Of a stretch of DNA of 53,688 nucleotides, positions 36,419 to 45,208 are shown one piece after another. Below the pieces are notes generated by a model. It was not told the DNA's origin. It saw only the letters and a program-made list of their open reading frames with translations, and searched no databases. Source of the DNA: Pelotomaculum isophthalicicum JI (GTDB lineage Bacteria; Bacillota; Desulfotomaculia; Desulfotomaculales; Pelotomaculaceae); the NCBI RefSeq assembly GCF_029478095.1, contig NZ_JAKOAV010000015.1, forward strand, positions 35,332 to 89,019, written 5' to 3'. Numbering within the stretch: position 1 is the stretch's first letter; the number at the start of each line of letters is the position of its first letter. A program made the translations under genes and the position numbers.

Positions 36419-37211
36419 GATATTTTTTCATTTAGATAACGTCAGCTACAATTATCCGGGCGGTGAGGAAGCGCTGTCCGGCGTCAGCATGTCTGTGAAA
36501 CAAGCGGACAAGGTAGTGCTATTAGGCGCCAACGGGTGCGGCAAGTCAACTCTTCTGAAAGTGCTAGACGGTCTTCTGTTCCCCCAACAGGGTGTAATAC
36601 ATTCTTTTGGAGAAGCGTTGAATGAGGAAAACTTAAGTAGGGAAGAGTTTTCCTTTGCCTTTAGACGGCGGGTCGGGTTTGTTTTTCAAAACTCCGAAGC
36701 GCAATTGTTTAATCCCAGTGTCTGGGAAGAAATTGCTTTCGGCCCGGTACAGATGGGATTAGATAACTCAGAGGTAGTTAAGAGAGTGGACCATGTAGTC
36801 ACCATGCTGGGCTTGGAGCATATAAAGGACCGGCCGCCCTTCAAATTAAGCGGCGGGGAAAAGAAAAAGGTAGCCATTGCCTCGGTGCTGTCCATCAATC
36901 CTGAAGTTATTCTTTTGGATGAGCCCACCGGTGGGCTTGATCCTAGAACCCAAACATGGCTTATTAATCTGATAAAGCAGCTGAACAGGGCGGGGAAAAC
37001 GTTGATTACCGCCACGCATAACCTGGATATTGTCGAAGAAATCGCTGACAGAGTGATGGTTTTTAGTGAAGATCACCGATTAGTAGCCTCCGGCACACCG
37101 GACGAAATATTAAGCAACCGGGAATTATTGCTCAAAGTGAACCTGGTGGACGAAAAATTTCACCAGCATGTGCATGGAGGCGGCCATCGTCATTATCATG
37201 CTCATAGCTAG
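36396..37211 (+). CDS. cbiO: CbiO ATP-binding component of the ECF transporter
   Basis: ABC ATPase that powers cobalt/nickel uptake. 271 residues. Walker A LLGANGCGKSTLLK, Q-loop VGFVFQNSEAQLFNPSVWE, signature KLSGGEKKKVAIAS, Walker B VILLDEPTGGLDPRT and switch His in ATHNLD are all intact. The tail is His-rich (HQHVHGGGHRHYHAHS), probably a metal-binding end, as often seen in CbiO/NikO. The start is uncertain: GTG at 36396, or TTG at 36408 behind GGAGG. Confidence 0.95.
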   Translation: MTGSLPDEIFFHLDNVSYNYPGGEEALSGVSMSVKQADKVVLLGANGCGKSTLLKVLDGLLFPQQGVIHSFGEALNEENLSREEFSFAFRRRVGFVFQNSEAQLFNPSVWEEIAFGPVQMGLDNSEVVKRVDHVVTMLGLEHIKDRPPFKLSGGEKKKVAIASVLSINPEVILLDEPTGGLDPRTQTWLINLIKQLNRAGKTLITATHNLDIVEEIADRVMVFSEDHRLVASGTPDEILSNRELLLKVNLVDEKFHQHVHGGGHRHYHAHS

Positions 37212-37518
37212 GGAATGGCGGCGGTAATAACCTGTTGTTCCACACTTTTCTATTTCTTGATAAAGGATTAATACGGGGCCATTGGGCAGAATTTCACCGG
37301 TCCAGTTACCGATTTCGTCATAAGACATTATTACGGAGTAAACGGAATCCGACAACGATACGACAGGTTCAAGCTGTTATTAATGTAATTTACCTCCAGA
37401 CCCCCAGGGTAAATTTATTCCTAAAAATGAGTCAGGGAACCGTCTCCTGACTCATTCCCCTGACTCACCGTAAAAAATTAAACTCTGGAATATTTAATTT
37501 CCAGAGTTTATTGTAATA
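37212..37518. other. Gap after cbiO with two hairpins
   Basis: No convincing gene. A GTCAGG/CCTGAC palindrome with loop GGAACCGTCT lies at about 37429-37455 and may end the cbi operon. A clear bidirectional terminator lies at 37478-37510 (AAACTCTGGAA and TTCCAGAGTTT), with a T run on the minus strand for the converging gene pair. A minus-strand frame across 37125-37355 reads plausibly in part (SYDEIGNWTGEILPNGP) but has no ribosome site and overlaps cbiO. Confidence 0.5.
37478..37510 (-). terminator. Terminator of the Zn-finger/HTH gene pair
   Basis: Minus strand TAAACTCTGGAA, an 11-base loop, TTCCAGAGTTTA and then TTTTTTA. It lies 9 bases past the stop of the 37519 gene. Confidence 0.85.
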
Positions 37519-38202
37519 TTAATCATCATATGTGCAAGACAAATTCGAAAGTTTTGTGAGTAATAGGTTTATTTTTGTAAGTAAATAGGCTTGCTGCATT
37601 TCGTTTAGATATTTGTTAATTTTTTCAATAATAACATCGCTAAGTTCTTTTGAAATTTCAAATTCATTTAATAGTTTTTCCTCAATCATAGACAAACTTA
37701 ATTCACGATTGCAAACAAAAGATATAATACTATTAATAAACCTTAAAACATTACCAGCCTTTTCATGATTCTCGAAGCCTCCTTTTTCCTTATAAACATT
37801 AAATGGAATACTCTTGTAATTTTCATATAATATAATATTATTAATCACAAATTCCATAACAACATCTAGTTGCTCTGAGGACATAGTATTAACAGTTTTT
37901 GAGTCTATATATGGTCCTGCAATCGGTTTGCAATAATCGTACAGATAGTTAGCAGGTATTTTTTCAAAGCCATATTTCAGTAGTTTTTCAATAATTAAAT
38001 CCTTGTCGTCCATTTCGTAAATAATTATTTGTGTAATTTCGTTTACTAACTCTTCAAACAAATTTTGCTCATCTTTGTTTAATTCATAAAAAATGTCAAT
38101 ATTATCATCAATATAATTTAATATTTCTTTTTGTTTTGCATGTTCTAGTTCATTGAACCATTCAGCAAGAGTACTTAAATCTTTCTTTTCATCATCTACC
38201 AA
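37519..38202 (-). CDS. Unknown acidic helical protein paired with a Zn-finger/HTH regulator
   Basis: Not recognised. About 227 residues, almost all predicted helix, rich in Glu, Asp, Asn, Ile and Leu, without membrane segment, signal or Cys pattern. The start chosen is the TTG at 38202 (VDDEKKDLSTLAEWF) because GGGAGG lies 8 bases upstream; an in-frame TTG at 38226 has no site. It overlaps the HTH gene end by 11 bases, so the two are coupled. The pair is much more AT-rich than its neighbours. In related operons a YgiT/HTH protein is the antitoxin or regulator and the second gene its partner; no known toxin fold is evident here. Confidence 0.65.
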   Translation of the reverse strand: MVDDEKKDLSTLAEWFNELEHAKQKEILNYIDDNIDIFYELNKDEQNLFEELVNEITQIIIYEMDDKDLIIEKLLKYGFEKIPANYLYDYCKPIAGPYIDSKTVNTMSSEQLDVVMEFVINNIILYENYKSIPFNVYKEKGGFENHEKAGNVLRFINSIISFVCNRELSLSMIEEKLLNEFEISKELSDVIIEKINKYLNEMQQAYLLTKINLLLTKLSNLSCTYDD

Positions 38203-38947
38203 TTTTGAACCCTCCCTTTCTTTCAAATGAAGGTGATTCTAATATAGCTTCCCAAGAACTATTTGCCTCATGGGATAATTCATACTTAGCTAATACATGA
38301 GTTATTTGTGGGTTGGTAATTTCAGATTTAATAGATGACTTACTTAACTTTCTTTCGATATTATCAATGCTTTTACTTAATCCTAATATCATTAACTCAA
38401 GACGTTTAATTGCATTTGTTTCAATTGTGTCTTTACCTTTATTGGTTAAATCTTGTATATCATATTTATTCTCTTGCTCTTTGACTTTTGATTCTATTTG
38501 TGAAAATTCATTATCTGATAATTTATCTCTGTTCTGCTTAGCAATGGTTAAGAAATTCTTGGGCTGTTTTGATAATAGTATTATACTATTGTGTATAGAA
38601 TCTTGAAGTGCTCCTAATTCATATCTATTAATTGTAGATTCAGCAAACCCTAACGCTCTAGCGAAAGCTCTTTGTGATAACCCATAATATTCACGTATAA
38701 TTTTTATATCTTCAGGCATTAAAAGGCCTTTATCCTTTTTGTATTGAGTTAATGCTAAGTCAAAATGCTTTTCCTCAATAACTAAGTCACTTAGCTGAGA
38801 CCCGCAAACTGAACAATGGGGAATTTCAACATTTTTTAGAGTTATTGTTTCACCTTTTATTTCATGTACAACGTCAATTTGTTTCAAAACATATTCAACA
38901 ATTTCATCACACTGAGAGCAAAATAATTGTTTATTTTCCATATTCAT
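38192..38947 (-). CDS. MqsA/YgiT-type zinc-finger plus helix-turn-helix regulator
   Basis: 251 residues. The N-terminal double CxxC zinc finger (CSQC near residues 10-13 and CSVC near 47-50) is followed by an Xre-like helix-turn-helix (about 80-135) with YGLSQRAFARALGFAESTIN then RYELG. This is the domain order of MqsA-type antitoxins and their phage and defence-island relatives. The C-terminal 100 residues are charged and coiled. The downstream gene overlaps it. Low GC points to acquisition. Confidence 0.82.
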   Translation of the reverse strand: MNMENKQLFCSQCDEIVEYVLKQIDVVHEIKGETITLKNVEIPHCSVCGSQLSDLVIEEKHFDLALTQYKKDKGLLMPEDIKIIREYYGLSQRAFARALGFAESTINRYELGALQDSIHNSIILLSKQPKNFLTIAKQNRDKLSDNEFSQIESKVKEQENKYDIQDLTNKGKDTIETNAIKRLELMILGLSKSIDNIERKLSKSSIKSEITNPQITHVLAKYELSHEANSSWEAILESPSFERKGGFKIGR

Positions 38948-39217
38948 CCTCCATAACTATATTTATTAAATATATCTATAAGTAATCATAATGATTCATA
39001 AATTCATAGGTGCTATAATGAAAATTTCAAGATATAATTTTGGATACATAAACCCTCCCCCCCCGCCTCCACCAAAATATTGAAAATAAAGCTTTCCTGA
39101 GTCGTTGATTTTACTGTATTTTCAGTGTTCAATTGGCTCAAGGTAAAAATCAAGGTAAAAATTAAAGTCTCCGAACGCTCAAAAAATTTACGGTTAAGGA
39201 GTGTTCTTTTATTATGG

Positions 39218-39810
39218 TCAAAAGAAGATTAAAGATTTTTGAACGGCAGGAAAAGTAAGCGTCAAAAAGAATACACCTTTGAGATAGAACAAAGACATGC
39301 GAGAATAACCGTGGACAGTGTTACCCGATATTGTGGGCGAGCCGTTGTTCACATAAATTCCTGTCGAGTCGAAGTTGTTCACCTGGTTGTTAGTGACGCT
39401 AGCAGACCCCTTGATCTCAATACCCCTGCTCTGCTCCACTATGCAGTGGTCAATGTTTAAAAATCCACCGAAACTATAGACAATTGGATAGCTATTTCCA
39501 CCAAACCGCACTCTGCAGTAACTCAAGTTGAGAGTACCACCTGAATATGACTCCAGGCAGTACCAGTTGCCCTTGGCTGGGACTGTGGCTGAACCGTCGC
39601 CGTTGGTATCTCCGCCGTAAGCGTCATCCTTGTATGAAGTGAACCCCGGGGCATCGATGGTTCCTTTGATTACCATCTTTGCGTTTGTATTAAATTTAAT
39701 TACCGTGCCGGGATCAATGGTTAGCCGGACACCCGGCTAAACCGTGGTCGTTGTTTGCACCACGTAGGTATAGACATTTTTTCAAACTGTATCTGTTGCG
39801 ATTGAGATCG
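39218..39810 (-). pseudogene. Decayed right-handed beta-helix surface protein
   Basis: The open part (39676-39218) reads like parallel beta-helix rungs: LNLSYCRVRFGG, LNIDHCIVEQSRG, TGIYVNNGSPTISGNTV. Upstream in the same frame the similarity continues (NVYTYVVQTTTTV, stop, PGVRLTIDPGTVIKFNTNAK), with a TAG near 39738 and a TGA near 39780 where sense codons are expected. The 3' end trails into nonsense (SLFYLKGVFFLTL). It is a fragment of a secreted repeat protein with at least two nonsense mutations. Confidence 0.75.
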
Positions 39811-39913
39811 AGGCGATTATTGTTTTACCTGGAAAGCTATTACTTTAAAAAGTCATAAAGTTTGTCTCCGTCAAATATAAATTATAAGAATATTACTGGC
39901 GGGGGACTGCCTA

Positions 39914-42274
39914 ATGAACGAGTTGAACCGTTTTATCGCCAAGTCGGAAGAATTATATGACCTTGCCGGGCAAAATTTAAAGCCTGCCATAGCCGTCATC
40001 GGTTCTTATAACTCGGGGAAATCAACTTTGCTGAACAGCTTGCTCGGGGAAGAAATAAGTCCGGTTGGCGCCGTGCCCACCACAAGCCGCCTGCTCTACT
40101 TTGATTACGCAGACTCTTTTTCAGCAAGGTACACCGGGGTCAGGGACAAATGTGTCTTTGCCAATCGCAACGCGCTCGCTTCTTTTTTATCAAGCCGTCA
40201 GCCCCAAGGCGGCCGGGTGAATATTGAGCTCCCCGCTCCTATTCTTAAAAAATGCCGCCTGATAGACACACCCGGGATAGATTCTTTCTCCCATGAATCA
40301 ATCCGCATGGCGGAACAAGCCGCTAACGAGTCGGTAAAAATAATTTACCTCTTTCACCAGCGTGGTATCGAAAATTTTAACCGTCTGTTTCTTAATAAAT
40401 TCGCGTCTACTTGGAAAAATAAAAACCTCAATGATATATCTTTCTGGCTTAACTGCAATCTGGGTAATTGTGACGGCACCTCTCTCGAAGCAACAATGGC
40501 GGTATTGAGAAAAATTTTTTTAAGCCAGGTAAGGCTAAACGCGATAAACATTTTAAACCATGAGAACATTCAAGACTTGCGCCTATTTCTGGAGGTGGAA
40601 CTGGCCAGGTACTATTTTGACAACCTGGCAAAAAATCTTAAGAAGGTAGACAACGAGATACCCGCAAAACTAAAAAAAATCACTAGCATTGCCGACGAGT
40701 CACTCTTCCTGTCCGAATTCTGGACTGTGCTGGAAACCGCGGAAAAGCTCTTCTCCGCCTATCGCACATTGAACTCCATACCACTCATTGTCAGCGAAAC
40801 GGAAGGGCTGTTATGCTCGATAAACTCGTCCAACTTGAATAAGACGGACAATAAGGCAGGCGGACATCTTTACCGGCCGCACGCCGGAGGTTTTAAAGAA
40901 GGCAAGGAACTAATTCTGGAACTATTAAATTCTTTAATACGCGAAAAAAAGTTGGACGGTTGGCTGGAGCGCCCTAAATTAAGCAAGATGGCCGCGAAAA
41001 TTAAAGCAGAACGTTTCACAGTAGTGGCTGCGGGAGGTTTTTCCACCGGCAAGTCCACTTTTTTCAACGCGTTGATGAAGGAAGAAATATTACCTACCGG
41101 AAATGGGCCGACAACTTCATCAATCACCCGCATTTCACACGGCAGAGAAAAAACAGCCACAGTGCGGCTCCCGCTCCAAGTAACCCTGCAAATACATGAA
41201 AATATTGGAAAACAAAGCCATCTCTGCGCTGATAAACTGGACATACTGGAGAATTATATAAAGAATAATGAGTCTGGTCTGGCTTACCTGGAAGCTTGCA
41301 CGGAAGATCGCTTCAGACAAGTAGATTACCAAGAAATTACGACGTTAATCAACCAAGCCAGGGAATTTTACGCCGCGGGCGCTTTTGCCCGGTCTGCGGG
41401 GAAATTGCCATTGCCCGCTGTTTATAAACCGGTTCCGGCAAAAGGCATCTCCCGCAAAAAGCTACTTCAAAAAGTTCGCTTGACTTTCCATAATGCTGGA
41501 GAGCCTGAATTCGATCTGGCAAATCCGGCTCACTTAAATAAATTCAAGGAAATTACCGGACCGGACAATGCTTTCCGGATCTCCGGGATAGATATCCGCC
41601 ACCCTTCTAAATACCTTGAGCTGACCGATTTTGTGGACACACCAGGGCTTGATTCAATTCAAAAGGATTATTTCGATGAAATAACTGATAACATCCGGCA
41701 ATGCGACGCTTACCTTGTTTTTTTAAACGCCCGGCATATTTTGAACGACATGGATAAAGAAAATTTTGAAACTGTATTTTTACCGCAAATACGCGCGAGC
41801 TTTAAACAACGGGACATGCTGGAAAAAGAATTTGCAAAAATTTACTTCGTAATTAATTTTGCCGACACCCTAACACCGTTCCAACAAGAAGCGGTAACCA
41901 ATTTTGTCCGGAAAAGCCTGAGTGCCCCTATTCAAAGCTCCCTGGCCATACCAGACCCAAAAATATTCCTGATTTCCGCCCTGCGGGGTCTCGCCGGCAA
42001 AGACCGCGGCATGGAAGTTTTACTTAAGAATCTGGAAGAAGGAATCATGCGCTTCCGCGGCAGAAATTTTTACAGAAATATTTTAGACGAACTTTATTCG
42101 ATGCTTAATGGCATTTCCCAAAAGATTAATATTGAGTTGCCCACTTTAATTCAGATTGGCCACAGGTCCGGCGCAAAGAAACAAAAGCTCTGTCAGGCAC
42201 TGGAGGTACTGCTGAAGTACCGCAGGGAGATAAAGAATATCAGAAATACTATTTATAGCCTCGGGAGGTTGTAA
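39914..42274 (+). CDS. Tandem (double-GTPase) dynamin-like protein
   Basis: 786 residues with two dynamin-type GTPase domains in one chain. Domain 1: G1 GSYNSGKST (30-38), switch Thr in AVPTTSRL, G3 DTPGID (Asp118). Domain 2: G1 GGFSTGKST (Lys380), GPTTSSITR, G3 DTPGLD (Asp575), and a degenerate G4 NFAD. In domain 1 the G4 is weak (WLNCNLG). Helical stalk-like segments follow each GTPase. No transmembrane or paddle segment is visible, unlike DynA-type tandem dynamins that bind membranes themselves. Three small genes follow within 2-12 bases or overlap it. It belongs to the broad bacterial dynamin group implicated in membrane remodelling, vesicle release or phage defence; its role here is unknown. 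Confidence 0.88.
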   Translation: MNELNRFIAKSEELYDLAGQNLKPAIAVIGSYNSGKSTLLNSLLGEEISPVGAVPTTSRLLYFDYADSFSARYTGVRDKCVFANRNALASFLSSRQPQGGRVNIELPAPILKKCRLIDTPGIDSFSHESIRMAEQAANESVKIIYLFHQRGIENFNRLFLNKFASTWKNKNLNDISFWLNCNLGNCDGTSLEATMAVLRKIFLSQVRLNAINILNHENIQDLRLFLEVELARYYFDNLAKNLKKVDNEIPAKLKKITSIADESLFLSEFWTVLETAEKLFSAYRTLNSIPLIVSETEGLLCSINSSNLNKTDNKAGGHLYRPHAGGFKEGKELILELLNSLIREKKLDGWLERPKLSKMAAKIKAERFTVVAAGGFSTGKSTFFNALMKEEILPTGNGPTTSSITRISHGREKTATVRLPLQVTLQIHENIGKQSHLCADKLDILENYIKNNESGLAYLEACTEDRFRQVDYQEITTLINQAREFYAAGAFARSAGKLPLPAVYKPVPAKGISRKKLLQKVRLTFHNAGEPEFDLANPAHLNKFKEITGPDNAFRISGIDIRHPSKYLELTDFVDTPGLDSIQKDYFDEITDNIRQCDAYLVFLNARHILNDMDKENFETVFLPQIRASFKQRDMLEKEFAKIYFVINFADTLTPFQQEAVTNFVRKSLSAPIQSSLAIPDPKIFLISALRGLAGKDRGMEVLLKNLEEGIMRFRGRNFYRNILDELYSMLNGISQKINIELPTLIQIGHRSGAKKQKLCQALEVLLKYRREIKNIRNTIYSLGRL

Positions 42275-42276
42275 AA

Positions 42277-42474
42277 ATGGAAAATGCCAGGTTACTGGAC
42301 GAGCGGTTGCGCAAGATTATCAATGAAGTAAGCGGGCATACCGGTGGGGAAATCAAAAAAAATTTGCTCCGCGAATTTGAGGTTGGTGTCAAAGCGGCAA
42401 TAGAGAACCATAGCCAGAAGGAAACTTTAAGAATACTGGCGCTGTTAAAAAACGCCATTAATAAATTTGAATAA
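42277..42474 (+). CDS. Small helical protein in the dynamin operon
   Basis: 65 residues, starting 2 bases after the dynamin stop behind GGGAGG. Highly charged and helical (LLDERLRKIINEVSGHTGGE, then KNLLREFEVGVKAAIENH), no Cys, no membrane segment. Not recognised. Tight spacing suggests it is a stoichiometric partner of the GTPase. Confidence 0.75.
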   Translation: MENARLLDERLRKIINEVSGHTGGEIKKNLLREFEVGVKAAIENHSQKETLRILALLKNAINKFE

Positions 42475-42486
42475 GGAGGAATAACT

Positions 42487-42789
42487 ATGGATTTTAAAAT
42501 TGAGGGGTTGAAGGGTGACAAAAATGGTGACGAGCTAATCGGGCAAATGTTATCAGACATCTTTACAGGCCTAAAAACTAAAATGGTTCAGCCGGTGCTG
42601 GATGAAAACCACAAAATTTCCGGCCAACTGAAGGAATTAATGACACAGGAGCAGTCGGAAATAAGCGAGCTAAAGGAAAAAATCGCGGAGTTAGACGCCC
42701 GGATCCAGCAAGTACCCTTAATCATTCTGTCATCTTTCAGGGATGCTATAAACTTGGCAGGCAGGGATACTCAAGATGGAAGAGAATAG
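42487..42789 (+). CDS. Small coiled-coil protein in the dynamin operon
   Basis: 100 residues with a strong AAGGAGG site 5 bases before the ATG. The middle (about 35-75) forms a coiled coil with heptad spacing (SGQLKELMTQEQSEISELKE and KIAELDARIQQ). No membrane segment. Its last codons overlap the next gene by 14 bases, so the two are coupled. Function unknown; an adaptor between the GTPase and the tail-anchored partner is a reasonable inference. Confidence 0.78.
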   Translation: MDFKIEGLKGDKNGDELIGQMLSDIFTGLKTKMVQPVLDENHKISGQLKELMTQEQSEISELKEKIAELDARIQQVPLIILSSFRDAINLAGRDTQDGRE

Positions 42790-43033
42790 CGTGCAAGCTG
42801 AACTGATCGATTCACTGGCGTCTACTATACAGAACAAAATAATTCTTCCCGCCGAGGAGAACACCTCTTTTTTACATTGCGCGATTGACCAGGTAAATGA
42901 AAGGATTTCTATCCTGGAAGAAACATCTTCGGCGCTGACTGCCGCCCTTAACAGAACAAAACTGGCAGTTTCGATATCTTTATTGGGAATAGCCGTATTA
43001 GCCGTTATTCAAGTCATTATTTTTTTTAGATAA
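42776..43033 (+). CDS. Tail-anchored small membrane protein in the dynamin operon
   Basis: 85 residues. A cytoplasmic helical part (coiled coil about 40-58, QVNERISILEETSSAL) is followed by one C-terminal hydrophobic helix, LAVSISLLGIAVLAVIQVII, ending FFR: a tail anchor. It is the only membrane-inserted protein encoded on this strand of the operon, so it may supply the membrane attachment that the dynamin lacks. Its TAA stop directly abuts the stop of the converging gene. Confidence 0.78.
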   Translation: MEENSVQAELIDSLASTIQNKIILPAEENTSFLHCAIDQVNERISILEETSSALTAALNRTKLAVSISLLGIAVLAVIQVIIFFR

Positions 43034-43339
43034 TCACTCTTCCTTGGGTTTTTGGCTTTTCCTCATGATAGAATATACAAAAAACGTAGCCCCGGAAATA
43101 ATCAGCACTTTAACAATGAAACCAATCGTTTCGTTTCTGAAACCGACTTTTTCTTTTCCCAGCTCTACCTGCGGGTCCATTTTTATATCAAAAAAGCTGC
43201 CTTTGTCAACTTGATACGCTAATTTTTCAAGCTTGACCATCTTCTCTTCGTGCCTGGTTATATTGGTCATATAGCTTACCACTTGGATAATGAGAAAAGC
43301 CAGGGCAAATAATATCAATAAGAAACGGGAATGATTCAT
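43034..43339 (-). CDS. Two-helix membrane protein facing the dynamin operon
   Basis: 101 residues. A hydrophobic N-terminal helix (LLILFALAFLIIQVVSYMT), a soluble middle of about 45 residues with basic and acidic stretches, and a second helix (VKVLIISGATFFVYSIM) before a charged tail. Not recognised. It follows the SLH enzyme gene by 19 bases on the same strand and shares a zero-base stop-to-stop junction with the dynamin operon; no terminator lies between. Confidence 0.72.
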   Translation of the reverse strand: MNHSRFLLILFALAFLIIQVVSYMTNITRHEEKMVKLEKLAYQVDKGSFFDIKMDPQVELGKEKVGFRNETIGFIVKVLIISGATFFVYSIMRKSQKPKEE

Positions 43340-43358
43340 GTTCTATCTCCTTTTCTTT

Positions 43359-44957
43359 TTATCTTAGACCTTCTTGGATCTTTTCCCGGGCGGCTTCACA
43401 AGCCCGGGCGTAGAAAGCGCTCTCGAATGTTGACCACGGGTATTTTCTTCCACTCGTAATGTATGATGACCTGCAGCATTGAAGAAAGACAATCGCGCGC
43501 GGCAGGTCATCCATTACTGTCGCCGCATAACCAAGGATGGACCATGGTAATGGGTCTCCTACCGACAATTCCGGCCAACCGGGCAATTCGCTGTTTAATT
43601 TCTGGTAGGCCAACCTGGCCTGCTCACTAGCGGGTGGAATTACGCCAAAGGTTACCGGGTATATCTGTGCGAATAAACCCGGATAAGACTGGTTTCGGGC
43701 GGGTAAATACCTGTTGTTGTCCCGGTCCACCGCCCAGGCGAAACAAGCGGCGTTTTCATCCCAAAACTGTTCCAGCACACTGTTTTTTATTATTTCCGCC
43801 TTATACCCGTAAATGTTGCTTAGTTCGTTGTAGCCGAGTTCGGCCAGCAAGCGCGCCCAGTCCCTCAAACCCCGGTAACACTCACAGTTATCCATCAGAT
43901 ACTTGACTTTTAGATCCGGTTTTGCCCAGACTAGCCCATCAGAGTCCTGGAGAGTGATGATCAACTCCGCCACAGTGGAAAGCTCGCGGTAATGCTCACT
44001 TATAAAACTAAGATCACCGGAGTTCTCCTGGTAATCCGCCGCCAGGGTAAGCAATGTCGCCGCGTAACTGTCGGCTGAGTCGTAATCGTTACTATTGACG
44101 AGCACTCCGCCATCCAGGCGGTAATCGTAAATTGTCCCGTTCAGACCCCAACGGTCAGGATTATTGAGCCGGGAAAAGCTCCATTCCAAACTCTTTTTTA
44201 CCTGGCTATAACGTTGCGAGTCACCGCAGAGCGACAGTCCGGTGAGGTTAGAAAAATACGGAATTACATCCGGCCTGCCGCCCGCCAGCGGGAAATACCC
44301 TTCGGGACCTTGGTTCGAAACAATCCATTCCCGCTCTCTGTCCGCTTCAGCGGCCAGGAGCCGGTCTTTCAAACGCAGGATCACTCCACAGGCCTCGGCT
44401 CTGGTAGAATTGCCGTCTTCACCGAAAGTACCGTCCGGATAGCCGTAAAGTGTCCCTGAACTAAGCATCTGTGCCGGCCAATTAACAGAGTGACCGTCTC
44501 TTTCCGGCATCTGTTCAGGATTATTAGCCCACGCCAGCAGCCGGCCGGCCATGGCAGCCATTTCCGCCCTGGTGATAGCCCGGTCCGGCTCAAAATAACG
44601 CTCCGCACCCGCTTTGATAATACCGGCGGCGGCAGCCGCCTCAACAAAAGGGTAGGCCCAATGCTTCCGCTCAATATCCTTGAAGGTCGGTTCAAGGTTG
44701 TCTTTTACCCGGGCCACCCCGCCGGCAACAACAATTAACTTAACAAACTCCGCTCTGGTAACCGGCTGATCCGGCCCAAAAAGCTCTTCCGGGTAACCAC
44801 CGGCAATCCCTAGGGTTAACGCCATTTCAACAGCCTTTTCCGCCCAGTGGTTGCTAATGTCACTTACCGTGGGTGCGGCTGACGCCGGAGACAGACATGT
44901 GGTTGACAAAACAACAAGAGAGGCAACGATCAGAAAAATACTTTTTTTCTTCCGCAA
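43359..44957 (-). CDS. S-layer-anchored alpha/alpha-toroid carbohydrate enzyme
   Basis: 532 residues. Sec signal peptide 1-27 (FLIVASLVVLSTTCLSPASA), then three SLH motifs (about 32-75, 90-135 and 150-195: NHWAEKAVEMALTLGI, KHWAYPFVEAAAAAGII, TRAEACGVILRL) for wall attachment. Residues 215-525 resemble six-hairpin glycosidase folds. They match, motif for motif, the cytoplasmic protein at 45209: VIPYFSNL against IMPYFSNF, DSADSYAATLL against DSEDSYAGTYL, VKYLMDNCECYRGLRD against VKYLMDNCEAYRGLKD. The TTG start has GGAGG 7 bases upstream. Substrate unknown. Confidence 0.85.
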   Translation of the reverse strand: MRKKKSIFLIVASLVVLSTTCLSPASAAPTVSDISNHWAEKAVEMALTLGIAGGYPEELFGPDQPVTRAEFVKLIVVAGGVARVKDNLEPTFKDIERKHWAYPFVEAAAAAGIIKAGAERYFEPDRAITRAEMAAMAGRLLAWANNPEQMPERDGHSVNWPAQMLSSGTLYGYPDGTFGEDGNSTRAEACGVILRLKDRLLAAEADREREWIVSNQGPEGYFPLAGGRPDVIPYFSNLTGLSLCGDSQRYSQVKKSLEWSFSRLNNPDRWGLNGTIYDYRLDGGVLVNSNDYDSADSYAATLLTLAADYQENSGDLSFISEHYRELSTVAELIITLQDSDGLVWAKPDLKVKYLMDNCECYRGLRDWARLLAELGYNELSNIYGYKAEIIKNSVLEQFWDENAACFAWAVDRDNNRYLPARNQSYPGLFAQIYPVTFGVIPPASEQARLAYQKLNSELPGWPELSVGDPLPWSILGYAATVMDDLPRAIVFLQCCRSSYITSGRKYPWSTFESAFYARACEAAREKIQEGLR

Positions 44958-45000
44958 TACTTGTCCTCCGACTGAATATAAACTATATCAGTTATTGGTA

Positions 45001-45075
45001 CTCAGAATTCAGAATATTTCGGGACGATAAATCATTTTCTTATTCTGGCTACTGACTCCTGACTTCTGACTCCTG
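45001..45075. repeat. Dispersed inverted repeat, copy D
   Basis: Left arm CTCAGAATTCAGAATATTTC, centre GGGACGATAAA as in copy A, right arm TATTCTGGCTACTGACTCC plus TTCTGACTCCTG. It lies in the divergent gap between the SLH enzyme and the 45209 gene. Confidence 0.85.
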
Positions 45076-45208
45076 TTCTATTTATTACTTTACAAAGTCA
45101 TGATATTTCTATTCAGCAATAATTTGAAAATCCCTTTCAAAGCGCTAAAAAAAGCAGCGATACTAATTTCGGGAGATAGACGACGGCAATAGCGAAAGGA
45201 GCACTCCT

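Noticed and set aside
37125-37355. 76-residue minus-strand frame after cbiO
   Set aside because: It overlaps the end of cbiO, lacks a ribosome site and matches nothing I know, although a short part reads plausibly.
38313-38606. 97-residue plus-strand frame opposite the HTH gene
   Set aside because: Shadow of a well-supported zinc-finger/HTH coding sequence.
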